Source of the DNA: Diphasiastrum complanatum
Taxonomy: Eukaryota; Streptophyta; Lycopodiopsida; Lycopodiales; Lycopodiaceae
Length of the DNA: 64,000 nucleotides
Reading direction: 5' to 3'
NCBI GenBank assembly: GCA_029204225.1
Contig: CM055093.1
Span: forward strand, 1,100,117-1,164,116
Shown here: in pieces, positions 33,970 to 47,400 of the stretch
Layout of the letters: each line of letters opens with the position of its first letter
Position numbering within the stretch: position 1 is the first letter of the stretch
Notes under the pieces: generated by a model
Database searches by the model: none
The model's input: the letters and a program-made list of their open reading frames with translations, nothing else
Told to the model about the DNA's origin: nothing
Translations under genes and position numbers: made by a program

Positions 33970-34803
33970 ATGCCAGCGATTAGAATTGCGCTAGCTTTGC
34001 TCGTCGTGACAGTGGCCATTGTGGCTCCAGCTCTGCCGTCTGCTTCCGCTGATTCTTTTAGCGTCATCAACCGCTCCCAACATCCCATTGCCATGACTTG
34101 TTCTTCAAAAAATGATAATTTGGGAACGCATGTTCTGAGTATCGGCGAAATACGTGGCTGGCATTTTGGTGGCTGGCCATGGACTAAATTTTGGTGCGAC
34201 TTTAACAAATCTGATGGCAAATACTTGGGCCAAGTTGTGTGGTCCTTTTCCTTATATTTCAACGTAAGTAAAATCTCATTTGATTCTCACATTCTTTATA
34301 TGTCATATAAAGAATTATCTCTGAATTTTCTCTTGCTGTTGTAGTGAATATATCTGCTGGTTGTTATGATTCTTTGACAATGACACTGATAACTACTTTC
34401 ATGTTTTGTTATTGCAATTGCTCTTATTGTTGCTTTTTATAATTATCATCGATAAAACGTATCTTTGTTTAGCCAGATTTTGTTTGTGTGTTAAGGATCA
34501 TACTTTCGTTGTTCCGTTAGTTGTAATCTACTTTTAAGTGTCAGTATTACTGATAAGCTAAGCCTGTTTGAGAGGATAAACAAGTCTTTGTAATTTGTAT
34601 CAACAACCGAATATGAGGTTTTGCATCAGACTTGATCTTCAATAAAATTCTGGATGTTTGTTATAAAGAGCTATATTGCTTGACAGCATTCCAGTGCTCT
34701 CAGCTGGGAGCTAAATGAAGCTGGCATCTTCCTGGAAATTGGTTCACAAGAGAAGCTATTCCAAGGATGGGGTGACACCCCTCCAAAATCGAAGCAGAAC
34801 TAG
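33970..34803 (+). CDS. secreted S1 (self-incompatibility-protein) family protein, two exons
   Basis: Exon 1 is 33970-34263 and exon 2 is 34687-34803; the intron begins GTAAGT, ends ACAG, and lies in phase 0. The product is 136 residues. Residues 1-27 form a signal peptide (hydrophobic ALALLVVTVAIVAPAL, then SASA as cleavage site). The mature part shows the family pattern: VINRS at the start, MTCSSKNDNLGTHVLSIGE, the W-x-F strand RGWHFGGWPWTKFWCDFN, WSFSLYFN, and in exon 2 LSWELNEAGIFLE and LFQGW near the end. Two Cys are visible in the mature chain; typical members have four, so one disulfide may be missing. Known members are small secreted beta-sandwich proteins; the poppy one acts as a pollen ligand, most others have unknown roles. 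No neighbour suggests a pathway. Typical members are often intronless, so the intron here is notable. It looks intact. Confidence 0.82.
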
Positions 34804-36465
34804 CTCTAGCGCGTAATATACAGATCGTAGAGGTACCTGATCCATGAAGGCTACTAATTCACTCCCATTTGATGAATATTTCATTTTCAAAATATTAGTC
34901 AAAGCTTCTCATAACTTAAGAGAGAAAACAGTACGTTCTAAACAGAAATGATGTTCTAAATAACTGGACTTGCAGAGAACGATATTGCGGCGGAAGTAGA
35001 CATAAAAGTGGACTGGATGGTGCCTCAGTCATATCGCACAAGCTAAGGAGTGGCAGCATCAAGCAACTATTTTTCCAACGTAGAAGGAGAAGATCTAAGT
35101 AAAATTTTCTTTGCAATATTCGGTATTAAATAGAAGCTAGGAGTACTTTTAAAGCTCGTGAGAGGGCGACGTAGATTAAAGTTAAGGACTGAATGGTGCC
35201 TGTTTTATGATGCGAATAAAAATGTGCAGTGTGCGCTGTGGTTGATCATGGACGCTATTTCGAATGTATCTGCAAGTGAAAAAGTTTAGTAATGTTGCTG
35301 ATTGAATACCTCTATAACGTACTTGAGAACGATATCATGTGAATGAATGACTAGTTGCACCTAAAATTATCTTGGCTAAAGAACAAATTTTCCATTGGCG
35401 TAAGAGGTAGATATATGTAGATGCCACATAGAAACTTAGCATCCTGTTTTATGGATGGGTATGCTTTAGTTTTTCATGTAGCTAGCTTATCTGTTTCCTC
35501 TCAAGACACAAAGTAGATTGATTTAGGTCATTTCCATTTTGACATTGTTTACAGCAAAATATTTGCTGTGAATCAGAAATATAGCAGCAAAAATTGCCCA
35601 ATTTCAGCAGAAAGAATATTAGAGAACGTCATAAAATGGAATGATTAAGTTGTGCATGCTCATTCAGACACTCTCTTTCTAGAAGCAACAAAATTTCAAA
35701 TGTAGATTGGCATGCATTGTTACTCATTAACCACTCCTGCTAATTAAGGTTGGAAATCTCAATCACGATCCATACACAACTTAAATCAGACTTTACTTTA
35801 GTTATAAGTAAGTTATGGGTATTACCTGATTCATAGGTTTTGTCTTTTCTAAGCAGTACTTCATCACATATCTAATCTTATTCCAAATGTACTTCGTTCC
35901 CCACATGAGCTTTTCCTTTTGAGATTCTGATGCAAGTTTGTTGTGTTTGTCAAAGTATTTGACTTGAGTTTGATTTTTAACTCCCTTCTTTCCTTTGGAT
36001 GCAATGTCAATAATTGTTGCTACAAGGCTCCACATTAATTGTTGTAAGTTGTAGTATAAAATGAGAAGATGTCAATACGATGCCTGCTTTGTTAATGCAA
36101 GAATGGTGGGACATTTCCAATTAACAAGAATGGTGGGACATTTCCAATTATCTAGCATTACTGAATAATTTAAAGTATGTTCTGACCACCACACCATATT
36201 CCTTTGCCATTGAAGATCTTGCAAATCTCCAAAGATTTGACTTGAGGTAGGAGAAATATTTTTGTTTCTAGCAATAATCATCTGTAAAGTTCACTCGTAT
36301 ATCCAAAAATACCTTATGTGATGTAGTATCAGAATAAAAATATACAATAGGCATTAATAATTCAAGTAAATATTTAGACCTCCATAGGACTTAGTTCTCT
36401 ATTTCAATACTTGAACTTATATCTTTCTTTGTATAGAAGTCTCATTATATCCCATTAAGAGGATT
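34804..36465. other. no gene recognised
   Basis: The first part may hold the 3' UTR of the S1-like gene. Two minus-strand frames at 36281-36072 and 36035-35802 have balanced composition (SSQIFGDLQDLQWQRNMVWW, KKGVKNQTQVKYFDKHNKLA) and could be exons or relics of an unknown gene, but nothing supports a family. A 27-bp unit starting CAAGAATGGTGGGACATTTC is duplicated at 36098 and 36125. Confidence 0.45.
36098..36150. repeat. perfect tandem duplication, 27-bp unit
   Basis: CAAGAATGGTGGGACATTTC and the following bases occur at 36098 and again at 36125. It adds nine codons to the minus-strand frame and is recent, because the copies are identical. Confidence 0.9.
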
Positions 36466-36469
36466 GACT

Positions 36470-36647
36470 TTGGTATCGCAAAGCGTCGAATATGTTATGT
36501 CGCACGGTGACGATTAAGATATTGCAAAGCGACGTTCTTTTGTGACAATTTATCTATGGCTATTAAAATCGCGGTGCGATGTTTAATTTTCACTAAATAA
36601 ACGTCACAAGCTTTCGTCGCTATAACCATTTTTTGTAGAAGTGATTA
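36470..36647. mobile_element. possible CACTA-like transposon end, CGACG-rich
   Basis: The stretch is dense in GCGACGTT, CGTCGC and TGACGATT words in both orientations, and ends with a sequence whose reverse complement is CACTTCTACAAAAAATGG. Many plant CACTA elements begin CACTACAA(G)AAA and carry short subterminal CGACG-type repeats. No second matching end was located, so this is a suggestion only. Confidence 0.35.
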
Positions 36648-39880
<3,233 letters not shown>

Positions 39881-39904
39881 GACATCCAACGACAATTTGT
39901 TTTG

Positions 39905-40330
39905 AACATCACGACGCGACGTTCGACCCCGAAACCAATTTCTGAAAAGCGACATTTTAACGATGATTACTAACCGTCGCTATGCGACATCCAAAGTGAG
40001 CGACGTTCCGGTGACGGTTGAGCGGTGCCTAAATGTCTTATTGTATTAACCGTCGCCGGGTGACGTTGTAATAATATTGCAAATTGTAAAACCCAAGAGA
40101 TGGTTTTTGAACAACGACGATTTTTTGGCAATGACGGTTTTTTGGCAACGGAGATTGAATGTCACAAGGCGATAGACAACGTGAGCGACGTTTCAGCGAC
40201 AATTAAACGTGTTCATGACTTAACCATCATCGGGCAACGTTGTTATAATATAGCAGACTATAAAACCCGAGGGATGGTTTTTGAACAACAGATATGGAAC
40301 GTCGGGTGGCGTCGTATAGTTTAAATGCCA
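39905..40330. repeat. CGACG-rich repeat block with a 174-bp tandem duplication
   Basis: The words GTGAGCGACGTT, AACCGTCGC or AACCATCATCGGG, and GATGGTTTTTGAACAAC recur with a spacing of 174 bp (for example GGG at 40058 and 40232). Composition matches the CGACG-rich stretch at 36.5 kb. It may be the subterminal region of the same kind of DNA transposon. Confidence 0.6.
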
Positions 40331-40344
40331 TTGAACGCCGTTGA

Positions 40345-40796
40345 GCGACACATAATGCAAATATTTTAGACCTTATATGATATGAGAAATAAAGTTTTGT
40401 GTGCAAGACTTTGTGGTAGTCATAAATCAGGCTACAAGATCTTGGCCATCTGTCGTTGCTCTTCCCGATTAGCAAAAATTGACAAAATTTTTGACAAAAT
40501 GACTGTTGTGGGATTGAATATTAATTGATCAGCATTGAAAAGCCTGTGATGGTGATTTTATTGCCTATGGCTCTTAACGTTCAAGGAGTACGGTGATTTG
40601 ATTGATATTCTAGTGTTTGGTTGGTGGAGTTGGTTGTATAACTAGTGATGTCTTGAGTGAGCTTCTTGTGCACATTGGTGTGAAACTTAAGGAACTTGCA
40701 GTGGACACATAATGCAAATATGGAGCATGTTGAGTCCTTATATGATACGAGAAAGAAAGTTTTGTGTGCAAGGCTTTGTAGTCGGGCTAAATCATA
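40345..40796. repeat. dispersed direct repeat pair, about 85 bp each
   Basis: The segment GACACATAATGCAAATAT ... CTTATATGATA, AAAGTTTTGTGTGCAAG and CTTTGTGGT at 40345-40429 recurs at about 40702-40796 with small changes. Spacing is about 360 bp. Confidence 0.7.
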
Positions 40797-40814
40797 TTTT
40801 TGTTTCTCTTATAA

Positions 40815-41012
40815 ATGATGAAAGAAGACCATGACATTCTCTCATGGATATTTAATAGAACGTCATCTCCTGCCACCATAAAAAATAACATGGAGGGAGT
40901 TCCACTGAATATTCATGGATTTGGCACTTTCAACATAGAATGGCATTTAGCAGGAGATCTGAAGACATTAAAATGTATGCTCAATGTATCTCATGGTGTT
41001 AACTCTAATTAA
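40815..41012 (+). pseudogene. short transposase-like fragment, family not certain
   Basis: A 65-codon frame with well-formed text: EDHDILSWIFNRTSSPATIK, then PLNIHGFGTFNIEWHLAGDL and KTLKCMLNVSHGVNSN. A GD-L/M-K-x-L segment after a hydrophobic strand is found in several unplaced transposase-like proteins, which is why I suggest a transposon origin. It sits beside the CGACG-rich repeats. The frame ends at a TAATTAATTAATT run, and nothing is seen downstream to continue it. Confidence 0.3.
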
Positions 41013-41984
41013 TTAATTAATTTGTAAAGATAATCATCAGAAAAATGCCAGAATCCAAAAGTGACTTTAAAGGACGATGCTTATACTGGAGTAAATAGAT
41101 ATCAGAATGAATGATGACTATGATGCCTGCAAGTGATTGTATTGGTTGCCATTCACTTATGCTTGATGGATACAAGTCTGCAAAAGACGATATTCTATTT
41201 TAACACAAATATATCACAATAATGAATGTGGATCATTAACATAGAAAAACCAACGTAAGTTGCATCACATACAATTGCATTTGAGTCGATCTACGGGATT
41301 GACAACCTCCACCATAACTTCATTGTGCATGTCCACATGTTGAATCAAGACTTCTGAAATGGATTGACCTCCCTTTGAAACTTTGAACTCTAAAATTCTT
41401 CCTTTCCAAAAGTTTCTGTAATCCATATTTGATTTCTTTCTTTTGCGAAATGCACCTTTTGATGAGGGATGCATCACAACTCCTTGAAACTTTTTGTATG
41501 TGCAAGGTATCCATAACCCTTCAGAATTTCTTTCATTACAAACAATGACTGAATTGATCGCACTACGCGGTCTTCGATTGCAAGCGACCATTGCATAACA
41601 GTGCAAGATACAAAACGATTGATAATGAACATCCAAGATACAAAACGATTGATAATGTACAAAATGATTGATAACTTTAGTTAGTTGAACCATCCATGCA
41701 AGTTAGTTTAACTTCAGCTAGTTAAACTCGAGCAGTCTTTTCCCGACGGGCAACAACATATTATCCAATCACATATCTAGACTCTTCCCGGTGGGAGTTT
41801 TGAACTGGCTAAAAATATGCCCGAAAAATTGTAAAAGAAATTTGTCCGACAAACACCGTTACCGTCCTGCACACATGTAAAAATATTATTGGGACATGTG
41901 GACATCGCATAGTTGAAAAGTCAAAAAACAGTATCTTTACAAAGGGCCCTTATAGCGCTTGGACCTCCCCTAATGAGTGTTGGT
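41013..41984. other. no certain gene
   Basis: A 142-codon minus-strand frame (41693-41265) is open, but its first part encodes a local repeat (GATACAAAACGATTGATAATG occurs twice within 41607-41659) and the rest is unrecognised (KKFQGVVMHPSSKGAFRKRK). The last part precedes the gag remnant of element H. Confidence 0.4.
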
Positions 41985-41989
41985 TAAAT

Positions 41990-43220
41990 CCAAAGATTAA
42001 ATGCATTCATTGTCATAAATGGGGCCATGCAACAGTAGACTGCTATCAGAATACCAGAAACAAAAATGAGCAGAATTGAAGCGAACCTTCAGATTCAAAC
42101 TATGTCAAAGACAAAGCAGAATGCTCCAGAGCAGCAGAAGACAAGACAACAAGGAACTCGGCAACTTATGTTAGTGCTGATCTATGTTGTTCATCTAATT
42201 CAATTTGAGAGGTAGTACTTGATTCGGGAGCCACTTCACATTTTGTTTTCTCAAAACAAATATTGTCCGAGTACAATAAGACGAACTATTTGAAATTTAT
42301 TATACTTGTAGATGGTTTTGAACACGTGGTTGATGACACTGGTGTACTATGGCTGGACACGAATCAGGGTGACAAAAAACTGGAGGAAGTTCTCTATGTC
42401 CCTACTCTTGATAAAGATCTTCTATCCGTAACTAAGATAGTCGATATTGGCATGTCAGTAACCTTCACGAAGAACTCTTGTAAATTGTTCGAGGAAGATT
42501 ATGATAACCTAGTTGTTAAAGGCAACAGAGAAGGAAATTTATATCACCTGAACATTCGAACAAGAATCGAACAAGTCAATCAAACTCAGGAATCAATAGA
42601 TGTATTGTGGCACAAGAGGCTATGTCACATGAACATGGAAGCCTTGTACCAAGCCAACAGAATTCAGAGAATTCAAGGAGTCGAAATCAAAAGTAGAGAT
42701 ATTCGAACTACCTGTGAATCATGGCTTAAGGGCAAGATGACTAGAACACCTTTTAGTAAGGATGTTTATAAAGCAACTAAGGTACTTGAAATTGTGCATT
42801 CAGATATTTGTGGACCATTCGGAGTATTGTTGTTGGGTGATGCAAAGTACTGCATTACATTTATTGATGACTTTAGCAAGTTCACTGTGGTATACTTTAT
42901 TCGTACTAAATCTGAAACTTTCGAGAAATTCGTTGAGTATATGAATTGGGTTGAGAAGCAGACAGGCAATAAGCTGAAGCAAATTCGCACAGATCGTGGA
43001 GGTTTCCAATGAATTCAAAGCTTATTGTACTGATCGAGGTATTATGCATACAAAGACTGCATCATACACACCTCAGCACAATGGAATAGCTGAACGAAAA
43101 AATCGTACACTGATGGAAGCTGTAAGGTGTATGATGGCTCATGCGAAAGCACCAAAACAGTTGTGGGCAGAAATAGTGGCTACATCGAATTATCTTCAGA
43201 ATCGAATTCTGAAATCTTGA
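41990..43220 (+). pseudogene. copia zinc knuckle, protease and integrase, element H
   Basis: The knuckle reads CIHCHKWGHATVDC. After a stop the protease has VLDSGATSHFVFSK with an intact DSGA. A 249-codon frame from 42263 carries the rest of protease (KLEEVLYVPTLDKDLLSVT), then GAG-pre-integrase with LWHKRLCHMNMEALYQ and a CESW half where a second Cys is expected, then the integrase core ([37 protein letters not shown]). A one-base shift near 43000 moves to the frame with [20 protein letters not shown], which holds the catalytic Glu. The Trp in place of the second zinc-binding Cys would disable the zinc module. Confidence 0.87.
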
Positions 43221-43789
43221 ATACTGAATAAAACTCCTCATGAAATATGGTGGAAGTAGGAGCCAAATCTAGCACATGTTCGGACATTTGAATGCGCAGT
43301 ATATATGCACATACCAGATAAGCTGAGAAAGAAACTCAATGAAAAGACAGAACAATGTTTTCTGGTAGGATTCTAGTTACATTCCTCATATTATCGATAA
43401 AAGTTGTTCGAGATGTGAAATTTGATGAGTCGAAATACATAGCAGATAGTGATCTAGTCGGCTATGAAATTCTCAAAAACTATTATGAGCTACCAACGAT
43501 GACAGAAGAAAAACAAGCATAAGATGAAAGAGAATTACCATATTCAGAGGGAGATCAAGATCGAGTGCATGACAGACTCGAATCACCAGCTCGAATTCCA
43601 GCAGAAAAACTCAAATCAGAATCGAACTCAAAACCAACTGTGAGAAGATCTGATAGACAACGAAAACCAACAGAAATGTATGGTCAGGATGTTTTTAATA
43701 CAGCCATCAAATTTTGTGGATTCTCAGAAGAACCTTAAACATTCGAGGAAGCTGTTGATGGACCAGATAAAGATCGATGGATTCAAGCA
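43221..43789 (+). pseudogene. integrase tail and spacer, element H
   Basis: Decayed copia integrase tail: text such as VVRDVKFDESKYIADSD, then an acidic and Arg-rich spacer (VRRSDRQRKPTEMYG) and EEAVDGPDKDRWIQAMEDEM at the entry of the reverse transcriptase. Several stops and frameshifts lie between 43220 and 43740. Confidence 0.7.
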
Positions 43790-44449
43790 ATGGAGGACGA
43801 AATGTCATCCATGTATAAGAACAATGTATGGACACTTGTACCTATTCCTGATGGAAGGAAACCAGTCAAATGCAAGTGGATCTACAAGATCAAAACAGGT
43901 CCTGATGGAGAGAACATCAGATACATAGCAAGGTTGGTTGCTAAAGGATTTTCACAGAAGTATGGGATCGACTACACTGATACTTTCTCACCAGTAGTCA
44001 AACATACATCAATTCACTTGTTATTCGCATATGTTGTGGCTCATGATTTGAGAATCCATATTGTGGATGAGAAAACTGCTTTCTTGCACGTAGAATTGGA
44101 AGAATATTTATTCATGGATCAACCACTTGGTTTTGTAAATCAAGAATCTCCAAAATATGGATGTCACATGAATAAAAGCATTTATTGTCTGAAACATGCT
44201 GCTAGACAATGGTATAGAAAGAAGGACGAAGCACTATGTTCCTTAGGCTTCGAACCTCTATTTGCTGAATCGAATGTCTATATCAAGCATGTCCAAAATG
44301 AAATAATCATTCTAGTTGTCTATGTTGATGACACGCTTATCTTCTCAAGAAGAGATAAGTTAATTTCAGATGTCAAAAGAGACATTTCTGAAGTATTTGA
44401 GATCGCTGATCTAGGAGAACCTAAAATCTATCTAGGCCTGCAGATCTAA
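43790..44449 (+). pseudogene. copia reverse transcriptase, element H
   Basis: A 219-codon open frame: NNVWTLVPIPDGRKPVKCKW, RLVAKGFSQKYGIDYTDTFS, PVVKHTSIHLLFAYV, VDEKTAFLHVELEEYLFMDQ and the catalytic box VVYVDDTLIFSRRDKLI. One residue of the usual FLHGELEE block is changed to Val. It ends at a TAA after YLGLQI where the protein should continue. Confidence 0.9.
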
Positions 44450-45000
44450 AGAGAGTTTAAAGGTGGTAAGTTGTATCTTCACCAACAAAAGTACACTCAA
44501 AAGATCATTAAAGACTTCAACATGCTCGAATGCAAAGGTCTACATACTCCCATGATACCTGGAACAATACTGAACAAGGCAGATTGTCCGCGACTCTCAA
44601 AGAAGAGGAACGAATGGCCAAAACACCCTATCGTAGGCTGATTGGATCATTATTATATCTAGCAGACAACACCAGACCTAATATAGCATTTGTAGTATAC
44701 AAGCTGAGCCAATATAATCAAAACCTAGGATCGTTGCATTGGAAGTTGGCAAAGAGAGTACTACAATATCTCCAAGAAACGAAAGACTATGGATTGTGTT
44801 ATTCGAAGGAAACTGGATTTCGCATTGAATCTTACAGTGACACAAGCTGGGCATCCATGAAGGATGATAACAAAAGTATTTCAGGAGGTTGTGTTTGTTG
44901 CCCGATTCTGGGAATGACATGGAATATTCTAAAGTTGGCAAAAGGCACCTATAGTAAACCCAAACGCTACATGAATGTGCTAGAGAGTCAAAAGTATTAG
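44450..45000 (+). pseudogene. copia RNase H, element H
   Basis: After the stop the text continues KGGKLYLHQQKYTQKIIKDF in another frame, then LIGSLLYLADNTRPNIAFVV, LGSLHWKLAKRVLQYLQETK and IESYSDTSWASMKDDNKSIS. It leaves the family pattern after GGCVCC, so the RNase H C-terminus is lost. Confidence 0.85.
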
Positions 45001-45159
45001 AATCAGACAACCAGTTGGCATTCTGCACATATAAGTCCAACATTGGGCCTTTAGGCTAGAAAGTGCCATGTGCACTAATATTTAAATAAAATATTTTAAA
45101 CTTAGATTTTGCAAGTTCCTAAGTTAGGAAACACAACTTGTACCCAAAAAACACAAAGC

Positions 45160-45300
45160 GATTCGAATGGTCAAGATTGTGATCCTGATGGAACTTCAGT
45201 AGCCAATGGGTGATGAGGAGGTTCCACTCTATCTCTTATAAAAAAGAACCATTTTTCTTGTATTTTCATCATTAGAAGAGTAATAGAACTCTGTCCCTTT

Positions 45301-45357
<57 letters not shown>

Positions 45358-45536
45358 GATAATGTGAGTGTGAGTGAGATTCAGTTTCAACTTTCTTTAT
45401 GCAGATTTATGGTAGGATCTTAAGCTAGTTGGTGAAACGCAACATCTCCAAGGCTCCTAGTTGGGCCGAGCCCACTTCTCGTACTACACACGACCGCGAG
45501 AAAGAGATGGAAAAGCCATCTTTTTCTTGGCTTAAC
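45160..45536 (+). mobile_element. probable LTR end of an Athila/gypsy-like element (L)
   Basis: A TATA-like CTTATAAAAAAG lies near 45235, a leader-like stretch with a CT tract follows, and the block ends in ACA directly before a primer-binding-like site. Its 5' border is uncertain. Confidence 0.5.
45303..45355. repeat. (CT)n microsatellite, about 53 bp
   Basis: Uninterrupted CT run inside a probable LTR. Confidence 0.95.
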
Positions 45537-45537
45537 A

Positions 45538-45557
45538 TTGGCGCCTTTGCCAGGGAG
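45538..45557 (+). promoter_or_regulatory. primer-binding-like site, TTGGCGCC type
   Basis: TTGGCGCCTTTGCCAGGGAG closely resembles the primer-binding region of plant Athila-like gypsy elements (TTGGCGCCGTTGCCGGGGA). It stands right after the presumed LTR end. A gypsy gag relic lies downstream at 47.1 kb. Confidence 0.65.
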
Positions 45558-45684
45558 CCAAATGTTGTCCCTCACTAAACTAGCATGTTCTCCCTTTGTT
45601 TTCTTCTTTCTCTCATTCCGAAAGCTCCAAAAAAAAAAACATTGAAAAAATAATAAGAAAAAAAAGAAGATTGCATCTACTTTA

Positions 45685-45741
45685 TTGATGGAGTGGGATT
45701 TGAACCCACTATAGTTCCAGGACTATCCTCTAGGCCATCAA
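45685..45741 (-). ncRNA. tRNA-like sequence, shortened, probably a relic or SINE head
   Basis: On the minus strand TGGCCTAGAGG fits the pol III A box and GGTTCAAATCC fits the B box exactly. The T arm is perfect (GTGGG-TTCAAAT-CCCAC), and the ends TTGATGG and CCATCAA pair over 7 bp. The A and B boxes are only about 19 bp apart and the unit is 57 nt long, too short for a full anticodon arm. It is therefore a damaged tRNA or a tRNA-derived short element. No amino-acid identity is assigned. Confidence 0.4.
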
Positions 45742-45894
45742 CCTACCTGCAAGATGTTTTGTTTATCTGGATCTACAACTCTATGAAAAGCCTATGTTCA
45801 AACATGGTCACAATCAAATCAATAGACAGAACCGAACTGTAGAACCCCAAGGAACACCTACAAGAAGTGCCAACCACTACCATTAGGAAACCTG

Positions 45895-46340
45895 CATCCC
45901 TTCCTTGCCTCGCTCCCTCCCCCTCCTTGGTTGCTTGCTCAACGCTCTCCTCGCTGCTACACTGCTCCTCAGCTACCTGCTCCACAACCCTTCTCTTCCC
46001 TGCCTACTCCACGTCCCTTTTTTTCCCTGCCCTCGCTCCCTTCTCTTTGCCCTGATGTCGATCTGCTGTGCTCCGCCGCCCTGCTGCTCAGTTCCATGCC
46101 CTTGATTCCTTCACTCCCTGGCTTGTCTCTTCTGTTGTTGCTCCCTCCCCCTTCCCCTCAGCTGTCCGCTCTGTTCCCTGCCCCTTCCCCTCTGTTGTCC
46201 GCTCCCTTCCCCGTCCTTGCCTCATGCTGCTCCCCTCCCCCTCGCTCCCCTCTACTGCTACTCTGCTCCTTCCCCTCATGCCCTTCCCTGGCTTGCCCTC
46301 CCCTCCCTTCCTATGCCTCCCCTTGCACCGCCCTCTTCCA
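45895..46340. other. pyrimidine-rich low-complexity block
   Basis: The plus strand is almost all C and T for 450 bp, with words such as CCCTCCCCT and GCTCCCTTCC repeated irregularly. All three forward frames stay open for long stretches and give Pro/Ser/Leu-rich text, which is a composition effect. No gene is supported. Confidence 0.7.
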
Positions 46341-46628
46341 AATAGATTAGGTTATTTTTTATTTGTATGTTATTTTATATTATCTTTTGTATTTCATTTT
46401 TCACATTTTTTTAGGGGGTATCTATAAACTTTTTTTTCCCCCCCTTCTTAAGTTAACTTGGATTTTATTTTTTCTTAACTTTTTCTTCCCAACATACTCC
46501 TAATATTTTCCACGTTCTCAAACTTTTGTGCCTTCCCCCAACTTCCACTTTCCCCAAATTTTGCTCTCCCAAACGTTTTACTTTTCCAAAATTTTTCACT
46601 TTTCTCAGTTTTTGCTCTCCTAAAATCT

Positions 46629-46960
46629 TTGAATCCCAAAATTGCTAGACTTTTTGTGAATCCCAAATCTGCTAGAATTTTTGTGATTCCCGAATTTGCT
46701 AGACTTTTTGTGAATCCCAAATCTGCTAGACTTTTTGTGATTCCCAAAATTGCTAGACTTTTTGTGAATCCCAAATCTGCTAGACTTTTTGTGATTCCCA
46801 AAATTACTAGACTTTTTGTGAATCCCAAATCTGCTAGACTTTTTGTTCTCGATTTGCTAGACTTTTTGTGAATCCCAAATCTGCTAGACTTTTTGTGATT
46901 CCCAAAATTGCTAGACTTTTTGTGATTCTCGAAATTGTTAGACTTTTTGTGATTCCCCAG
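46629..46960. repeat. minisatellite, 27-bp period, about twelve units
   Basis: The unit AGACTTTTTGTGAATCCCAA plus ATCTGCT (or AAATTGCT) repeats with a 27-bp period. Two unit versions alternate (GTGAATCCCAAATCTGCT and GTGATTCCCAAAATTGCT), pointing to higher-order amplification of a 54-bp pair. Because 27 is divisible by three, both strands keep an open frame; the minus strand reads KSLADLGFT and KSLAILGIT in turn. Confidence 0.93.
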
Positions 46961-47119
46961 TTTTTTGAATCTTAAAAGAAAAATAGATAAATAAAAATAA
47001 AAAATAAAAAAATTTGCCTTCCCCAACTTCCACCTTAAAAAAAAAAAAAGGAAAGCCAAACAAAACCACTGTTTGGAACATTGTGCGTCATCAGTCATCT
47101 CTTGAAGAGCAATCTTACA

Positions 47120-47400
47120 TAGAAATTCATCTACATGTCAACTACTCAGCTATCAAGCATTAGCATGCAACGTCAGGAGACAGTTTGTACATACCTTCAT
47201 CGGATCTATCACATAGCAAAGGACTATCATCCACCAATCCCAACATCACTGATCATCAAGAACTTTATCCAAGGTCTGAAGAGCAACATTCACTATTAAA
47301 TGAAGAACCTCACCTCTTACACTACATTGAAGCAAGTTCTTGTTGATTCCATGAAGAGTGAATCCACATTGTTGGGCAATTCAAGATATTGACTTCGAAT
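47120..47400 (+). pseudogene. Ty3/gypsy gag relic, probably of element L
   Basis: Reads SMQRQETVCTYLHRIYHIAK, YHPPIPTSLIIKNFIQGLKS and, after a stop, TLKQVLVDSMKSEST, the middle-to-end part of a gypsy gag. It lies 1.6 kb after the primer-binding-like site at 45538, on the same strand, so it may belong to that element. Confidence 0.55.

Larger units (their letters stand above)
41985..45060 (+). mobile_element. Ty1/copia element H, zinc knuckle to RNase H
   Basis: Plus-strand order: gag zinc knuckle (about 42000-42045), protease (about 42215-42440), GAG-pre-integrase and integrase (42440-43500), reverse transcriptase (43790-44449) and RNase H (44530-45000). The rest of gag, the primer-binding site and both LTRs are missing. 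It is of the same lineage as element G and less damaged in pol. Confidence 0.9.

Noticed and set aside
33804-34262. 152-codon minus-strand frame over the S1-like gene
   Set aside because: Antisense shadow of exon 1 plus the CT tract; the plus-strand gene has signal peptide, family motifs and splice sites.
45867-46427. Pro/Ser/Leu-rich frames of 62-139 codons
   Set aside because: All three forward frames are open because the strand is almost pure pyrimidine; no motif or codon signal.
46629-46960. CRISPR-like array
   Set aside because: Units are contiguous 27-bp tandem repeats without unique spacers, and the context is a plant nuclear genome.
46475-47098. 207-codon minus-strand repeat protein as a real gene
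   Set aside because: It is the translation of a 27-bp minisatellite flanked by A/T runs; kept only as a repeat and a finding.
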